Positions 8,670-17,285 of a stretch of 64,000 bases of DNA are shown piece by piece; the stretch's first letter is position 1, and each line of letters begins with the position of its first letter. This DNA is from Xanthobacter sp. NM-25. GTDB taxonomy: Bacteria > Pseudomonadota > Alphaproteobacteria > Rhizobiales > Xanthobacteraceae. The position numbers and the translations under genes were made by a program. Below the pieces are notes generated by a model, which saw only the letters and a list, made by a program, of their open reading frames with translations, made no database searches and was not told the DNA's origin. The stretch lies in contig NZ_JACBFS010000003.1 in assembly GCF_022138605.1 (NCBI RefSeq), forward strand, positions 186,001 through 250,000. The letters are read 5' to 3'.

Positions 8670-9481
8670 GCGCTGTCGACCTCACCCTGGATCACGTGGG
8701 GATCGCGGTTCCAGACCTCGAGGCTGGTCGTCGCACCTATGCGGCCCTCGGCTTCCATCTCACCGATCGCAGCATGCATTCCGGTGCGCTCGAGCCCGGC
8801 GGGCCGGTGGAGCCGTGGGGATCGGGCAATCACTGCGCCATGCTGCGGCGCGGCTATATCGAGGTGCTCGGGCTGGTGGATGCGACGCTGCATTCCACGG
8901 TGAAGCATCTGCTGAAGCGCTATGAGGGCGCGCATATCGTCGCCCTGCGCACCCCGGATGCCGACGCCAGCTTCGCCGCCTATCAGCAGGCTGGTGTGCC
9001 GGCGCGGGCGCCCGCCGCGCTGCAGCGGCAGCTGGACGAGGGCCAGGTTCTGGGCTTTCGCAACATCTATTTCGAGGGGCCGGATTACGCCCAGGCGCGC
9101 TTCATCACCATCGAGCATCAGACCCCCGATCTGCTGTGGCGGCCGGATCTGCTCGATCATCCCAACACCGCGGTGGCCCTGCGCAGCGTGACGCTGGTGG
9201 TGGCCCCAGAGGATGTCGAGGCCATCCGCGCCCGTCTCGGGCGGGCCTTCCCGCTGGTTCCGGCCGATGCCCTGCGCGTGGTGGGAGCCGACACGTGGAC
9301 GGCCCCGCTGCCGGGCGCCGTGCCCTGTGTCGCCGGCTTCGAGGTCGCCGTGCGTGATCTTGATGCGTGCGCCGCGCTGCTCACCGCCAACGGCGTGCCC
9401 CATGCGCGCGCCGCCAGCGGCGCCCTCGTGGTGCCTCCGGCCGCCGCGGCGGGCGCGCAGCTCACCTTCGTTCAGGATTGA
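8666..9481 (+). CDS. VOC superfamily protein (glyoxalase/extradiol dioxygenase fold)
   Basis: A 271-residue protein that opens with LDHVGIAVPDLEAG, the typical first beta-alpha element of vicinal oxygen chelate modules. A second, more diverged module is suggested after about residue 165. Candidate ligands are H8 (LDHVGI) and His/Glu residues near the middle (ARFITIEHQT). It overlaps the ligase gene by ATGA, indicating coupled translation. VOC members include isomerases, epimerases, dioxygenases and lyases. Its place between a CoA ligase and an MDR oxidoreductase suggests work on the acyl-CoA or a ring intermediate, but the reaction cannot be assigned. Confidence 0.85.
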   Translation: MSAVDLTLDHVGIAVPDLEAGRRTYAALGFHLTDRSMHSGALEPGGPVEPWGSGNHCAMLRRGYIEVLGLVDATLHSTVKHLLKRYEGAHIVALRTPDADASFAAYQQAGVPARAPAALQRQLDEGQVLGFRNIYFEGPDYAQARFITIEHQTPDLLWRPDLLDHPNTAVALRSVTLVVAPEDVEAIRARLGRAFPLVPADALRVVGADTWTAPLPGAVPCVAGFEVAVRDLDACAALLTANGVPHARAASGALVVPPAAAAGAQLTFVQD

Positions 9482-9555
9482 GCTCTCGGCCCTGCACGCG
9501 GGGCTGGCCATCCAAACCCACCGCACACGCCAACAAACCAAGGGACAACAAGACA

Positions 9556-10566
9556 ATGAAGGCGGTCGTCATCAATGAACACGGCACCAATGCCGTGCTG
9601 AGCTACGAAGACCAGTTCGAGGCGCCGGTGGCCGGGCCGGGCGAGGTCATCGTCAAGGTCGGAGCCTGCTCCCTCAACTATCACGACATTTTCACACGCA
9701 ATGGCATGCCCGGCATCAAGGTGCCCATGCCCATGATCATGGGCATCGACGTGGCCGGCACGGTGGCCGAGCTGGGCGCCGGCGTCACCGACTTCAAGGT
9801 GGGTGATCGGGTGCTGGTGGATCCGGTGGACCGCGCCGGCAAGCGCGGCCTGCTCGGCGAAATGGTGCATGGCGGGCTGGCGGAATTCTGCCGCACCGAG
9901 GCCCACAGCCTGGTCCGCATTCCCGATGGCGTCAGCTTCGAGCAGGCCGCCGCCCTGCCGGTGGCCTATGGCACCGCCTATCGCATGATGATGACCCGCG
10001 GCCAGATCACCGCCGGCGAGAGAGTGCTGATCCTCGGGGCTTCGGGCGGCGTCGGTACCTGCTGCGTGCAGCTGGCGAAATCGGTGGGCGCCTATGTGAT
10101 CGCCTTCGCCAGCAGCCAGTCGAAGATGGATCGGCTGAGGGAATTGGGCGCCGACGACACCATCAACTACGTGGACGAGGACATCGCCAAGGCCATCTAC
10201 AGCCGCTACGGCAAGCCCCATCGCAAGCAGACGGACGGTGGCGTGGATGTGGTGGTGAACTTCACCGGCGGCGACACCTGGGCCAAGTGCCTGCGCACCC
10301 TGAAGCCCGGCGGGCGGGTGCTGACCTGCGGCGCCACCGCGGGCTACGATCCGCGCACGGACCTGCGCTTCATCTGGACCTATGAGCTGGACATCAAGGG
10401 CTCCAACGGCTGGCAGCGGCAGGACCTCCACACCCTGCTGGACATGGTGCAGGCGGGCACGCTGGTGCCGCAGATCGACCGCGTCTTCTCCCTCACCGAG
10501 ACCGACCAGGCCTTCGCCCTCATCGAGGAGCGCAAGGTGTTCGGCAAGGTGATCGTGAAACCCTGA
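9556..10566 (+). CDS. Zinc-type MDR alcohol dehydrogenase/quinone oxidoreductase
   Basis: A 336-residue medium-chain dehydrogenase/reductase. The start at 9556 (MKAVVINEHG) is supported by AAGGGA upstream and the usual family N-terminus. Motifs are CSLNYHDIFTRNG, the GroES-like core GIDVAGTVAELG, and a Rossmann motif GASGGVGTCCVQLA near residue 160. The cysteine cluster of the structural-zinc subclass is not evident, so an NADPH-dependent enoyl or quinone reductase type is more likely than an alcohol dehydrogenase. It sits 74 bases after the VOC gene in the same operon and may reduce a CoA-linked or free enone intermediate (inference). Confidence 0.9.
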   Translation: MKAVVINEHGTNAVLSYEDQFEAPVAGPGEVIVKVGACSLNYHDIFTRNGMPGIKVPMPMIMGIDVAGTVAELGAGVTDFKVGDRVLVDPVDRAGKRGLLGEMVHGGLAEFCRTEAHSLVRIPDGVSFEQAAALPVAYGTAYRMMMTRGQITAGERVLILGASGGVGTCCVQLAKSVGAYVIAFASSQSKMDRLRELGADDTINYVDEDIAKAIYSRYGKPHRKQTDGGVDVVVNFTGGDTWAKCLRTLKPGGRVLTCGATAGYDPRTDLRFIWTYELDIKGSNGWQRQDLHTLLDMVQAGTLVPQIDRVFSLTETDQAFALIEERKVFGKVIVKP

Positions 10567-10580
10567 TCGGCGAGGCAGAC

Positions 10581-11024
10581 ATGAGTGAGGCAAAGACGGC
10601 TGTGGAGCCCAAGACCCTCGACATCGCGGCCATTCAGGCGATCTTCGACCGCTCGTCCATGATCGCCTTCCTCGGCCTGAAGGCGGAGGCGGTGGACCAT
10701 GCGGCCATGACCTTCTCGGCGCGCATGCCGCGCCGGCCGGAGATCGAGCGCGGGCGCTGCACCGGCCAGATTCACGGCGGCGCCATCGCCGCCTTCATCG
10801 ATACGGTGGGTGATTTCGCCGTGGGCATGATGGTGGGCGGCGGCGTGCCCACCATGAACATGCGGGTGGACTACCTGCGGCCTGCCACCGAGACCGATCT
10901 GATCGGCGTCGCCACCGTGCGGCGGCTCGGGCGATCCATGGCCGTCGTGGATATCGATGTGACCTCGGAGCAGGGGCAACTGCTGGCCGTGGGTCGGGCC
11001 ACCTACGTGCCGAAGGCCGGGTGA
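10581..11024 (+). CDS. PaaI family hotdog thioesterase
   Basis: A 147-residue hotdog-fold protein. The hallmark is GQIHGGAIAAFIDTVGDFA, which carries the HGG turn and the acidic residue on the central helix. It is followed by the strand TMNMRVDYLRPA typical of PaaI/4HBT thioesterases. Such enzymes release CoA from aryl- or acyl-CoA and rescue stalled CoA pools in degradation pathways. Only 14 bases separate it from the MDR gene, so it is part of the same operon. Confidence 0.92.
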   Translation: MSEAKTAVEPKTLDIAAIQAIFDRSSMIAFLGLKAEAVDHAAMTFSARMPRRPEIERGRCTGQIHGGAIAAFIDTVGDFAVGMMVGGGVPTMNMRVDYLRPATETDLIGVATVRRLGRSMAVVDIDVTSEQGQLLAVGRATYVPKAG

Positions 11025-11078
11025 GAGCCGCCGCACCGCCGGCGGGTGACGTTCACGAAAAAAGCAGAGGGATCGACG

Positions 11079-12155
11079 ATGAAGACTGTGATGACTTTGC
11101 TCGCGGCCTCGGCCGTTGCGATGGTAACGGCCACATCCGCTGGCGCCGAGGATCTGCGCAAGGTGTCCGTCGGCCAGGTGACCAACATGACACTGAGCCT
11201 GGCGCCGCTGGTGGCGGCGCAGGAGCTGGGCTTCTTCCGTGAGGAAGGTCTCGACGTGAGTGTCGTCGAGTTCAAGGGCACGGGCACCCTGATCCCGCAG
11301 ATGGTGGCCAAGCGGGTGCTGATCGGCTACCCGAACCCGGATGCCCTCATCGTCTCCCGCGAGCCGGGCAAGGACTATCTGCCGCTCAAGTTCTTCTACA
11401 ACGTTACGCGCGAATCCGGCTGGGAATTCGCCGTGCTGGCCGACAGCAAGGTGAAGACCATCGCGGACCTGAAGGGGGGCAAGCTGGGCGTGGGCGCGCT
11501 CACCTGGGGCAACATCCCCATCACCACCGCGCTGCTGGCCGAGCACGGCATCAAGGTGGGCCAGGATATTCAGATGGTGCCCGTGGGCGTGGGCGGACCG
11601 GCGTTTCTCGCGCTGCAGAACGGCAGCGTCGATGTGTTGAACCTGTTCGATTCCCAGCACGCCACGATGGAAGCCAACGGCGTGAAGATCCGCCGGTTGG
11701 ACATGGGCCAGAAGTACAATGGCCTGTTCTCCAACGGCTTCATTGCCCATGACGACACCATTCGTGACGAGCCCAAGCTACTGGCCGAATTCGGTCGCGC
11801 CTTCACCAAGGGCGTTGTGGTGTGCGAGGTGAACCCGGCCTATTGCGTGAAGACCTTCTGGAAGCATTATCCGACCCAGAAGCCCGCCAATGGCACCGAG
11901 GAGGAAAAGATCAAGGCCGGCATCATCATCATGGAGGCGCGCACCAAGAAAATGTCGCACTTCATGCCGGACGAGAAGCACCTCTATGGCAGCTATTCGG
12001 CCCAGGGCTGGAAGGACTTTATCGACGTGCTCAAGGCCGGCGGCACCATCAAGAGCGCGGATATTGACGTGAACTCGCTCTACACCGACGCCCTTGTGCC
12101 GCAGTTCAACGATTTCGATGTCGCCGCGGTGCGTAAGCAGGCCGAAGGGCTCTGA
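11079..12155 (+). CDS. ABC transporter substrate-binding protein (NMT1/SsuA-like)
   Basis: A 358-residue periplasmic protein. The ATG at 11079 is preceded by AGAGGGA at ideal spacing and begins a Sec signal (MKTVMTLLAAS, cleavage after SAGA). The mature part starts KVSVGQVTNMTLSLAPL and has AAQELGFFREEGLDV, the NMT1/SsuA signature of a binding protein for sulfonates, pyrimidine precursors or aromatic acids. Its permease and ATPase are on the opposite strand 5 kb away. No second permease is near, so I pair them. It closes the plus-strand catabolic operon. Confidence 0.92.
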   Translation: MKTVMTLLAASAVAMVTATSAGAEDLRKVSVGQVTNMTLSLAPLVAAQELGFFREEGLDVSVVEFKGTGTLIPQMVAKRVLIGYPNPDALIVSREPGKDYLPLKFFYNVTRESGWEFAVLADSKVKTIADLKGGKLGVGALTWGNIPITTALLAEHGIKVGQDIQMVPVGVGGPAFLALQNGSVDVLNLFDSQHATMEANGVKIRRLDMGQKYNGLFSNGFIAHDDTIRDEPKLLAEFGRAFTKGVVVCEVNPAYCVKTFWKHYPTQKPANGTEEEKIKAGIIIMEARTKKMSHFMPDEKHLYGSYSAQGWKDFIDVLKAGGTIKSADIDVNSLYTDALVPQFNDFDVAAVRKQAEGL

Positions 12156-12300
12156 CCGGCCGCAGTCCCTGTCGGTGTCTGCAGCGGCCGCGTGACGCGC
12201 AAGCGCTCGCCCCCGTCCATGGCCGCATGCCGTGGGCGGGGGCGACGCATATCTGGACCAACGTCCGGCCGGTGCGCCGCCCTCTCGATTGGCTTTCGCT

Positions 12301-12322
12301 CCCACGAGCCCGGGCTCGTGGG
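12301..12322. repeat. 22-base perfect palindrome in the gap after the binding-protein gene
   Basis: Two 11-base arms, CCCACGAGCCC and GGGCTCGTGGG, abut without a spacer. It lies 146 bases past the binding-protein stop in a 376-base gap (12156-12531) that otherwise holds no gene I can support. It would fold as a 9-base-pair hairpin in RNA, but no T tract follows on either strand. It may be a Rho-assisted stop or a dimer-protein operator. Confidence 0.5.
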
Positions 12323-12531
12323 CGTGGGATGGGATCTGAGGCGCTGTCCCGCGCAGGGCCAAGAGGGGGCGCTGGACAGCGACATGACGGGAAGGGGCAG
12401 GGTGGCGTGGGCGAGAGGCCGGGCGTCAATGCTCTGGCGAACGACGCCAGCGTGTGGCCGGCGCTGCTGTGAATATAAAGTGCCCCCGGCAGTTCGGCGC
12501 TCCTGCGGGCGTGCCCACTTTGGGACTGACA

Positions 12532-12621
12532 TGGCGGAAGGGGTGGGATTCGAACCCACGGTGGGCTTGCACCCACGGCGGTTTTCAAGACCGCTGCCTT
12601 AAACCACTCGGCCACCCTTCC
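12532..12621 (-). tRNA. tRNA-Ser (anticodon UGA)
   Basis: Read on the minus strand, a 7-base acceptor stem (GGAAGGG with CCCTTCC) brackets a class II tRNA. The D arm contains GCCGAGTGG, the anticodon loop reads CTTGAAA with TGA at 12587-12585, and a long variable arm GTGGGTGCAAGCCCAC follows. The T arm is GTGGGTTCGAATCCCAC, the discriminator is G, and CCA is encoded. The long variable arm and UGA anticodon give serine. The gene ends about 380 bases beyond the binding-protein gene and is divergent from rlpA. Confidence 0.97.
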
Positions 12622-12936
12622 AGACAGGCGCATGACCATGCGCGCGGCGTTCCTATCAAGTGTCGTCGAAGACGTCGAGAGCGGCGTCGGCCGATCGCCG
12701 GTGCGCGGCCACCAGCGCGCACGGTGGCGCGGTTATGTGATCACGAACGGTTTACCATTCCGCTGCGCTCGCCGCATTTTCGCCGTCTTCACTCCCCTTT
12801 CTACGCCAGAGTGCGCGTCGTTCATCCATGTCGATCGGGGATGATGCCGGCACCGGGGTATGTCTTTGCTGGGGGTGTGATGCGAAAGCTCATGGCGCAG
12901 CAACGACTTCATGCACCACTGGGGGAAAGCCGCGGC
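12622..12936. other. Gap between tRNA-Ser and rlpA
   Basis: These 315 bases should carry the tRNA promoter and the rlpA promoter. The tRNA's minus-strand promoter should lie just right of 12621, but I see no consensus boxes there. A more AT-rich stretch at about 12735-12790 is the likely rlpA control region. GTG/ATG codons at 12877 and 12880 follow a GGGGG run and are alternative rlpA starts. Confidence 0.35.
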
Positions 12937-14103
12937 ATGGGCATCGAGCGCACGTCGAAGAATCAGGCCGCCGTTGGCCGCCACGTCGCAAATGTGGCGT
13001 CGGACGGGGCGATTGCGGTGCCCGCGCCGGTGTCATGGCGCACCTGGGTGGCTCTCGGCGGTGCGGTGGTCTTCGGTGTGGCGCTGGCGGGTTGCAGCTC
13101 CGTCGAGTCGGTGAGCAGCAAGATTGATCCCACCTACGGTGTGGAGGTCAGCCCGCGTGTGGTGGCGGATGGTGATCCCGTGCCCAAGGGCGGTGGCCAT
13201 TACAAGGTGGGCAAGCCCTACAAGGTCGCTGGTCGCACCTACGTCCCGAAAGAAGATGCCGACTATGCGGCCGAGGGCATGGCCTCCTGGTACGGCAAGG
13301 ATTTTCATGGTCGCAAGACGGCCAATGGCGAAGTGTTCGACATGACGTCGATCTCCGCCGCTCACAAGACGCTGCCGATGCCGTCTTATGTGCGTGTCAC
13401 GAACCTCGCCAACAAGCGCTCCATCATCGTGCGCGTGAACAACCGCGGCCCCTATGTGGCGGGCCGGGTGGTGGACGTTTCCTACCGCACCGCCGAACTG
13501 CTGGGTTTTGCCCGTCACGGCGTCGCGCGGGTGCGGGTGGAATATGTGGGCCGCGCACCGCTGGGCGGGTCCGACGACCAGCAGCTGGCCATGACCCTGA
13601 GCACCGATGGTGTTCCCGCGCAGCTCAATGGCAGCTCGCCGGTGATGGTGGCCTCGGCCAAGCCGTTCGTGCCGCACGTGGCTGAGGCGCTGCCGGTGGG
13701 TTCTGGGGATGCCCCTATGCCGGTCAGCCGTCCGTATGATCTGGGCGGCGAGATGCAGGTGGCTGCCGCCGCGCCGGAGACGATGGCTGCGCCCGAGCCG
13801 CCCGTTGTCGCCAGCAAGCCGGCCGCTTCCAGCAAGCCCAATTCCGGCAAGTCTGTGGCGAAGCCTGTGCCCGCCGCGGCCACCCGCGTTGCGGCTGCGC
13901 CGAGCACGAAGCCGGCGTCCGCCAAGCCTGCGCCCGCTACCGGCGCGGCCAAGCCTGCGACGAAGCCGTCGGCGACTACCATTGCGGTGGCGCCGTCCAA
14001 TGCCCGCTCGGTGAGCATGGCCGCCAATGGTTGGTCCACCGGTCCGGCCCCCGTCTCCGGGTTGAGCTACGCCGGCGTATCGGGAAGCGAAGGCTTCCGC
14101 TGA
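12937..14103 (+). CDS. rlpA: RlpA family lipoprotein (septal lytic transglycosylase family) with altered catalytic site
   Basis: A 388-residue envelope protein. GGGGGAAAG about 8 bases upstream supports the ATG at 12937; 12880 is possible. A hydrophobic segment (about 33-50) ends in lipobox LAGC, an unusually long signal of about 50 residues. The double-psi barrel runs from GMASWYGKDFHGRK to VSYRTAELLGF. RlpA enzymes cut glycan strands lacking stem peptides at the septum. E132 (GEVFD) and H143 (AHKTLP) match the E and H of the known active site, but the expected Asp of the NDRGP motif is N169 (VNNRGP). The C-terminal half is an Ala/Pro/Lys-rich low-complexity tail, and no SPOR domain is visible. 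It may be a binding or inactive family member. Confidence 0.9.
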   Translation: MGIERTSKNQAAVGRHVANVASDGAIAVPAPVSWRTWVALGGAVVFGVALAGCSSVESVSSKIDPTYGVEVSPRVVADGDPVPKGGGHYKVGKPYKVAGRTYVPKEDADYAAEGMASWYGKDFHGRKTANGEVFDMTSISAAHKTLPMPSYVRVTNLANKRSIIVRVNNRGPYVAGRVVDVSYRTAELLGFARHGVARVRVEYVGRAPLGGSDDQQLAMTLSTDGVPAQLNGSSPVMVASAKPFVPHVAEALPVGSGDAPMPVSRPYDLGGEMQVAAAAPETMAAPEPPVVASKPAASSKPNSGKSVAKPVPAAATRVAAAPSTKPASAKPAPATGAAKPATKPSATTIAVAPSNARSVSMAANGWSTGPAPVSGLSYAGVSGSEGFR

Positions 14104-14317
14104 GCGCTCTGGCGCTGATCGGCCGGCGCAACCGGCGGCTCCACCTGGCTCGCTCCTGCCGCTGTTCCCTGACATCGCCCGCGTCTTGCGGCTCCTGTCG
14201 CGTGCGGTTGACGATGGGGTTGCGCCCGGCGCGCGTCGTGACAGAGGCGGGTCATCCGTGACAAAGTCGGCCGGTGGCGATCAAGACCGGCGTGCTCCCG
14301 TGAACAGACCTCATCTC

Positions 14318-15505
14318 ATGCGTTTCCTCGCGGCCCTGTGCCTCGTTGGGCTCACCTTGGGTGGGGGCGCGGCGCGTGCGCAGGAGGCCTTCCAGGCCCG
14401 CGTGCCCGCCGCCATGCTGGTGGATTACGAGACCGGCACCATTCTTTACGAGAAAGATGCGGACAAGGCGTTCGACCCCTCCAGCCTGGTGAAGGTGATG
14501 ACGGCGGCCGTGGTGTTCGGCCAGATCAAGGCCGGCAAGATCACGCCCGACACGGAATTCATGGTCAGCGTGAATGCCTGGCGCCGTGGCGGCGGGCCGT
14601 CCGGCGGCGCGGCCATGTTCGCGGAGGTGAACAAGCCGGTGCGGGTGGCCGATCTGCTGGCGGGCGCCATCGTCGTGTCCGGCAATGATGCGGCCATCGC
14701 CCTGGCGGAGGGGGTGGCCGGCACCGAGACGCAGTTCGCCGGGCTCATGAATGAGACAGCCAAAGCGATCGGCATGAGCAACAGCAGCTTCCGCAATCCC
14801 GCTGGATTCCCGGATCCTGCCCAGGTTTCCACCGCACGCGATCTGGCGACCCTCGCGCAATATGTCATCCGCACCTATCCGGCGCAGTATCCGGTGTTCG
14901 CCGAGCCCGCCATCGACTGGAACAAGATCAAGCAGCGCAACCGCAATACCCTGCTGTCGGCTGGGGTGGGGGCGGATGGCCTGCAGCAGGCGTGGCTGAA
15001 GGGCGGCGGCTTTCACCTGTTGGGCTCGGCGGTGCAGAACGGGCAGCGGCTGGTGGTGGTGGTGCTGGGCGCCAAGAGCGAGAAGGAGCGGCTCGACGAG
15101 GCGCGCCGGCTGCTGGACTGGGGCTTCCAATCGTTCCACCAGCGGCAGATCTTCGCCGAGGGGGCCGAGGTCGGCTGGGCCCAGGTGTTCGGCGGCGCCA
15201 GCGGCTCGGTGGGGCTGACGGCGCGAGGGCCGGTGCGGGTGCTCACCAGCCGCCGCGGCGGCGAGCGCATCACCGCGCGGGTGACCTATCGCGGCCCCTT
15301 GCGGGCGCCGGTGGCGAAGGGCATTCAGGTGGGCGAGATGGAGGTGAGCCGCGGCGACGTCAAGGTGCTCGAGGTGCCGCTTTACACCGCCGGCGATGTT
15401 CCGGTCGGCTCCCTGTGGCAGCGGGCGCTGGATGGTGGCATGACCTTCGTGGGAGATCAGACCCGCGCCCTCTTCAGCCAGGCGCTGGCCAAGCTGCAGC
15501 GCTGA
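14318..15505 (+). CDS. D-alanyl-D-alanine carboxypeptidase family protein (PBP5/6-like), unusual KTG box
   Basis: About 395 residues with a signal peptide ([17 protein letters not shown], ending ARAQ). Peptidase S11 motifs are SLVK (S56, K59) and SGN (121-123). The third motif, normally KTG, reads KGG at 228-230 ([13 protein letters not shown]). A beta-rich C-terminal PBP5_C-like domain follows (about 285-375). Family members trim the terminal D-Ala of peptidoglycan pentapeptides in the periplasm. The KTG change could alter beta-lactam affinity or activity. No strong ribosome site decides the start; a GTG at 14300 is an alternative. It lies between rlpA and tmk. Confidence 0.9.
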   Translation: MRFLAALCLVGLTLGGGAARAQEAFQARVPAAMLVDYETGTILYEKDADKAFDPSSLVKVMTAAVVFGQIKAGKITPDTEFMVSVNAWRRGGGPSGGAAMFAEVNKPVRVADLLAGAIVVSGNDAAIALAEGVAGTETQFAGLMNETAKAIGMSNSSFRNPAGFPDPAQVSTARDLATLAQYVIRTYPAQYPVFAEPAIDWNKIKQRNRNTLLSAGVGADGLQQAWLKGGGFHLLGSAVQNGQRLVVVVLGAKSEKERLDEARRLLDWGFQSFHQRQIFAEGAEVGWAQVFGGASGSVGLTARGPVRVLTSRRGGERITARVTYRGPLRAPVAKGIQVGEMEVSRGDVKVLEVPLYTAGDVPVGSLWQRALDGGMTFVGDQTRALFSQALAKLQR

Positions 15506-15539
15506 GGCGGCGGCGTCCTCGGCGCGTGAACGGAGTTCC

Positions 15540-16205
15540 ATGAGCAAGATGCGCGGCCGGTTCATCACCCTGGAGGGTGGCGAGGGCACCGGCAAATCCA
15601 CCCAGGCCCGCCGGCTGGCGGCGCATCTGCGCGCCCGCGGTCACGAAGTGGTGGAAACCCGGGAGCCGGGAGGCTCTCCGGGGGCGGAGGCGGTGCGCCA
15701 TGTGCTGTTGTCCGGGGCCGCGCAGCCCTTCGGCCCGGCGGCCGAGGCGCTGCTGTTCGCGGCGGCGCGGGCCGATCACATGGACACGCTGATCGCCCCG
15801 GCGCTGGCCGCCGGGCGCATGGTGATCTGCGATCGCTTCATCGATTCCACCCGGGTCTATCAAGGGGCGCTGGGGCGGGTCGATGCCCCGCTGCTCCAGG
15901 GACTGGAGGCGGTGAGCACGTCCGGGCTGCGGCCGGACCTGACCCTGGTTCTGGATGTGCCGCCGGCAGTGGGCCTTGCCCGTGCCGCCGCGCGCGGGCA
16001 GGGGAGCGACCGCTTCGAGAAGGAGGGACCCGCCTATCATGCGGCCGTGCGCGAGGCGTTCCTGGCGCTGGCGCGGGCGGAGCCCGAGCGGTGCGTGCTG
16101 GTGGATGCCACCGGCGCGGAGGACGAGGTGGCGGGACGGATCATCGCGGCCCTGGAGGCGCGGTTGTTTCCGCCAGGCGCGGACGGCGCCGGGAGGGGGG
16201 CGTGA
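15540..16205 (+). CDS. tmk: Thymidylate kinase
   Basis: A 221-residue P-loop kinase that phosphorylates dTMP to dTDP. P-loop GGEGTGKST lies near residues 13-21, followed by the thymidylate motif [13 protein letters not shown] (DRFIDST) and a lid segment [12 protein letters not shown] second ATG three codons in is a possible start. It overlaps holB by GTGA, a tmk-holB pairing that is common across alphaproteobacteria. Confidence 0.96.
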   Translation: MSKMRGRFITLEGGEGTGKSTQARRLAAHLRARGHEVVETREPGGSPGAEAVRHVLLSGAAQPFGPAAEALLFAAARADHMDTLIAPALAAGRMVICDRFIDSTRVYQGALGRVDAPLLQGLEAVSTSGLRPDLTLVLDVPPAVGLARAAARGQGSDRFEKEGPAYHAAVREAFLALARAEPERCVLVDATGAEDEVAGRIIAALEARLFPPGADGAGRGA

Positions 16206-17236
16206 GCGCGCCGCTGGCGGCGGATGCCCTGCCGGAGGTCCCTCATCCGCGGGAACAGGATCGCCTGTTCGGACATGCCACCGTTGAAGCGGATCTGGCG
16301 GCCGATTGGCGTGCCGGCCGGCTGCCCCACGCCCTACTGCTGGGCGGTCCCGAGGGCATCGGCAAGGCGACCCTGGCCTATCGCCTGGCGCGGGCGGTGC
16401 TGGCCGGGCCAGGCGCGGCCTCGCCTCATCATGATCTTGAGCTGCCCAGCACCCACCCGGTGTTCCGGCAGGTGGCCTCGCTCACCCATCCCGACTTGCT
16501 GGTGCTGCGCCGGGTGGCGGAGGCGGGGGAGGAGAAGATCCCCACCATCATCCCGGCGGAGATGGTGCGGCGGGTGCGCGCCTTCTTCGGCGCCACGGCA
16601 GCCGGCGGCGGCTGGCGGGTGTGCATCGTCGATGCGGTGGATGAGCTCAACGCTTTCGGCGCCAATGCCTTGTTGAAGACCCTGGAGGAGCCGCCCCCGC
16701 GGGCGCTGTTCCTGCTTATTTCCCATGCGCCGGGCCGGGTGCTGCCCACCATCCGCTCGCGCACCCGGCTGGTGCGCCTGCGTCCGCTCCACACCGAGGA
16801 TGTGCTTGCGGCCCTCGACCACCTGCGCGCGCTGGGCACCGAGCTTGATCCCGCGCTGCTGCCGGCTGCCGCCGAGGCGAGCCAGGGCAGCGTGCGGCGT
16901 GCCGTGGTGCTGGCTCGGGGCGAGGGGATGGAGGTGCGGGCCGCCACCCTGCGCGCCCTCGATCAGCTGCCGGCGCCGAAGGCCGAGGAACTGCACGCTC
17001 TGGGTGCGCGGCTGCAGGGAGATCGCGGCGACGGGCTCGCTCTGTTCACCGAGGCGGTGAGCGACTACATCGCCCATCGGGCCACCAGCGGGGCGGAGGC
17101 CCCCCATCGCCTTGTCCGCCTGGGCGAGGTGTGGGAGAAGGTGCGGCGCAACGCGGTGGAGGCGGACGTATTCAACCTCGATCGCAAGGCGCTGGTGTTC
17201 CGTATCTTTGCCGACCTCGCCGACGCCGTGCGCTAG
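16202..17236 (+). CDS. holB: DNA polymerase III subunit delta'
   Basis: A 344-residue AAA+ clamp-loader subunit. The GTG start at 16202 overlaps the tmk stop. The N-terminal domain carries [16 protein letters not shown] (Walker A-like, near residue 43) and a Walker B region [10 protein letters not shown]. The sensor 1 region reads SRTR where the canonical SRC motif has Cys. The C-terminal helical domain completes the clamp-loader arm. It acts with delta and tau/gamma to load the beta clamp. It lies directly upstream of metG. Confidence 0.93.
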   Translation: MSAPLAADALPEVPHPREQDRLFGHATVEADLAADWRAGRLPHALLLGGPEGIGKATLAYRLARAVLAGPGAASPHHDLELPSTHPVFRQVASLTHPDLLVLRRVAEAGEEKIPTIIPAEMVRRVRAFFGATAAGGGWRVCIVDAVDELNAFGANALLKTLEEPPPRALFLLISHAPGRVLPTIRSRTRLVRLRPLHTEDVLAALDHLRALGTELDPALLPAAAEASQGSVRRAVVLARGEGMEVRAATLRALDQLPAPKAEELHALGARLQGDRGDGLALFTEAVSDYIAHRATSGAEAPHRLVRLGEVWEKVRRNAVEADVFNLDRKALVFRIFADLADAVR

Positions 17237-17285
17237 ACTGCAAGCGCCGGCCGGCCCGTTTCCGGCGAACCCGTTCGAGCTGCAT

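Noticed and set aside
12454..12936. RlpA start at the first ATG of the long frame
   Set aside because: The frame runs through the tRNA-Ser gene and is antisense to it; the real start is at or after 12877.
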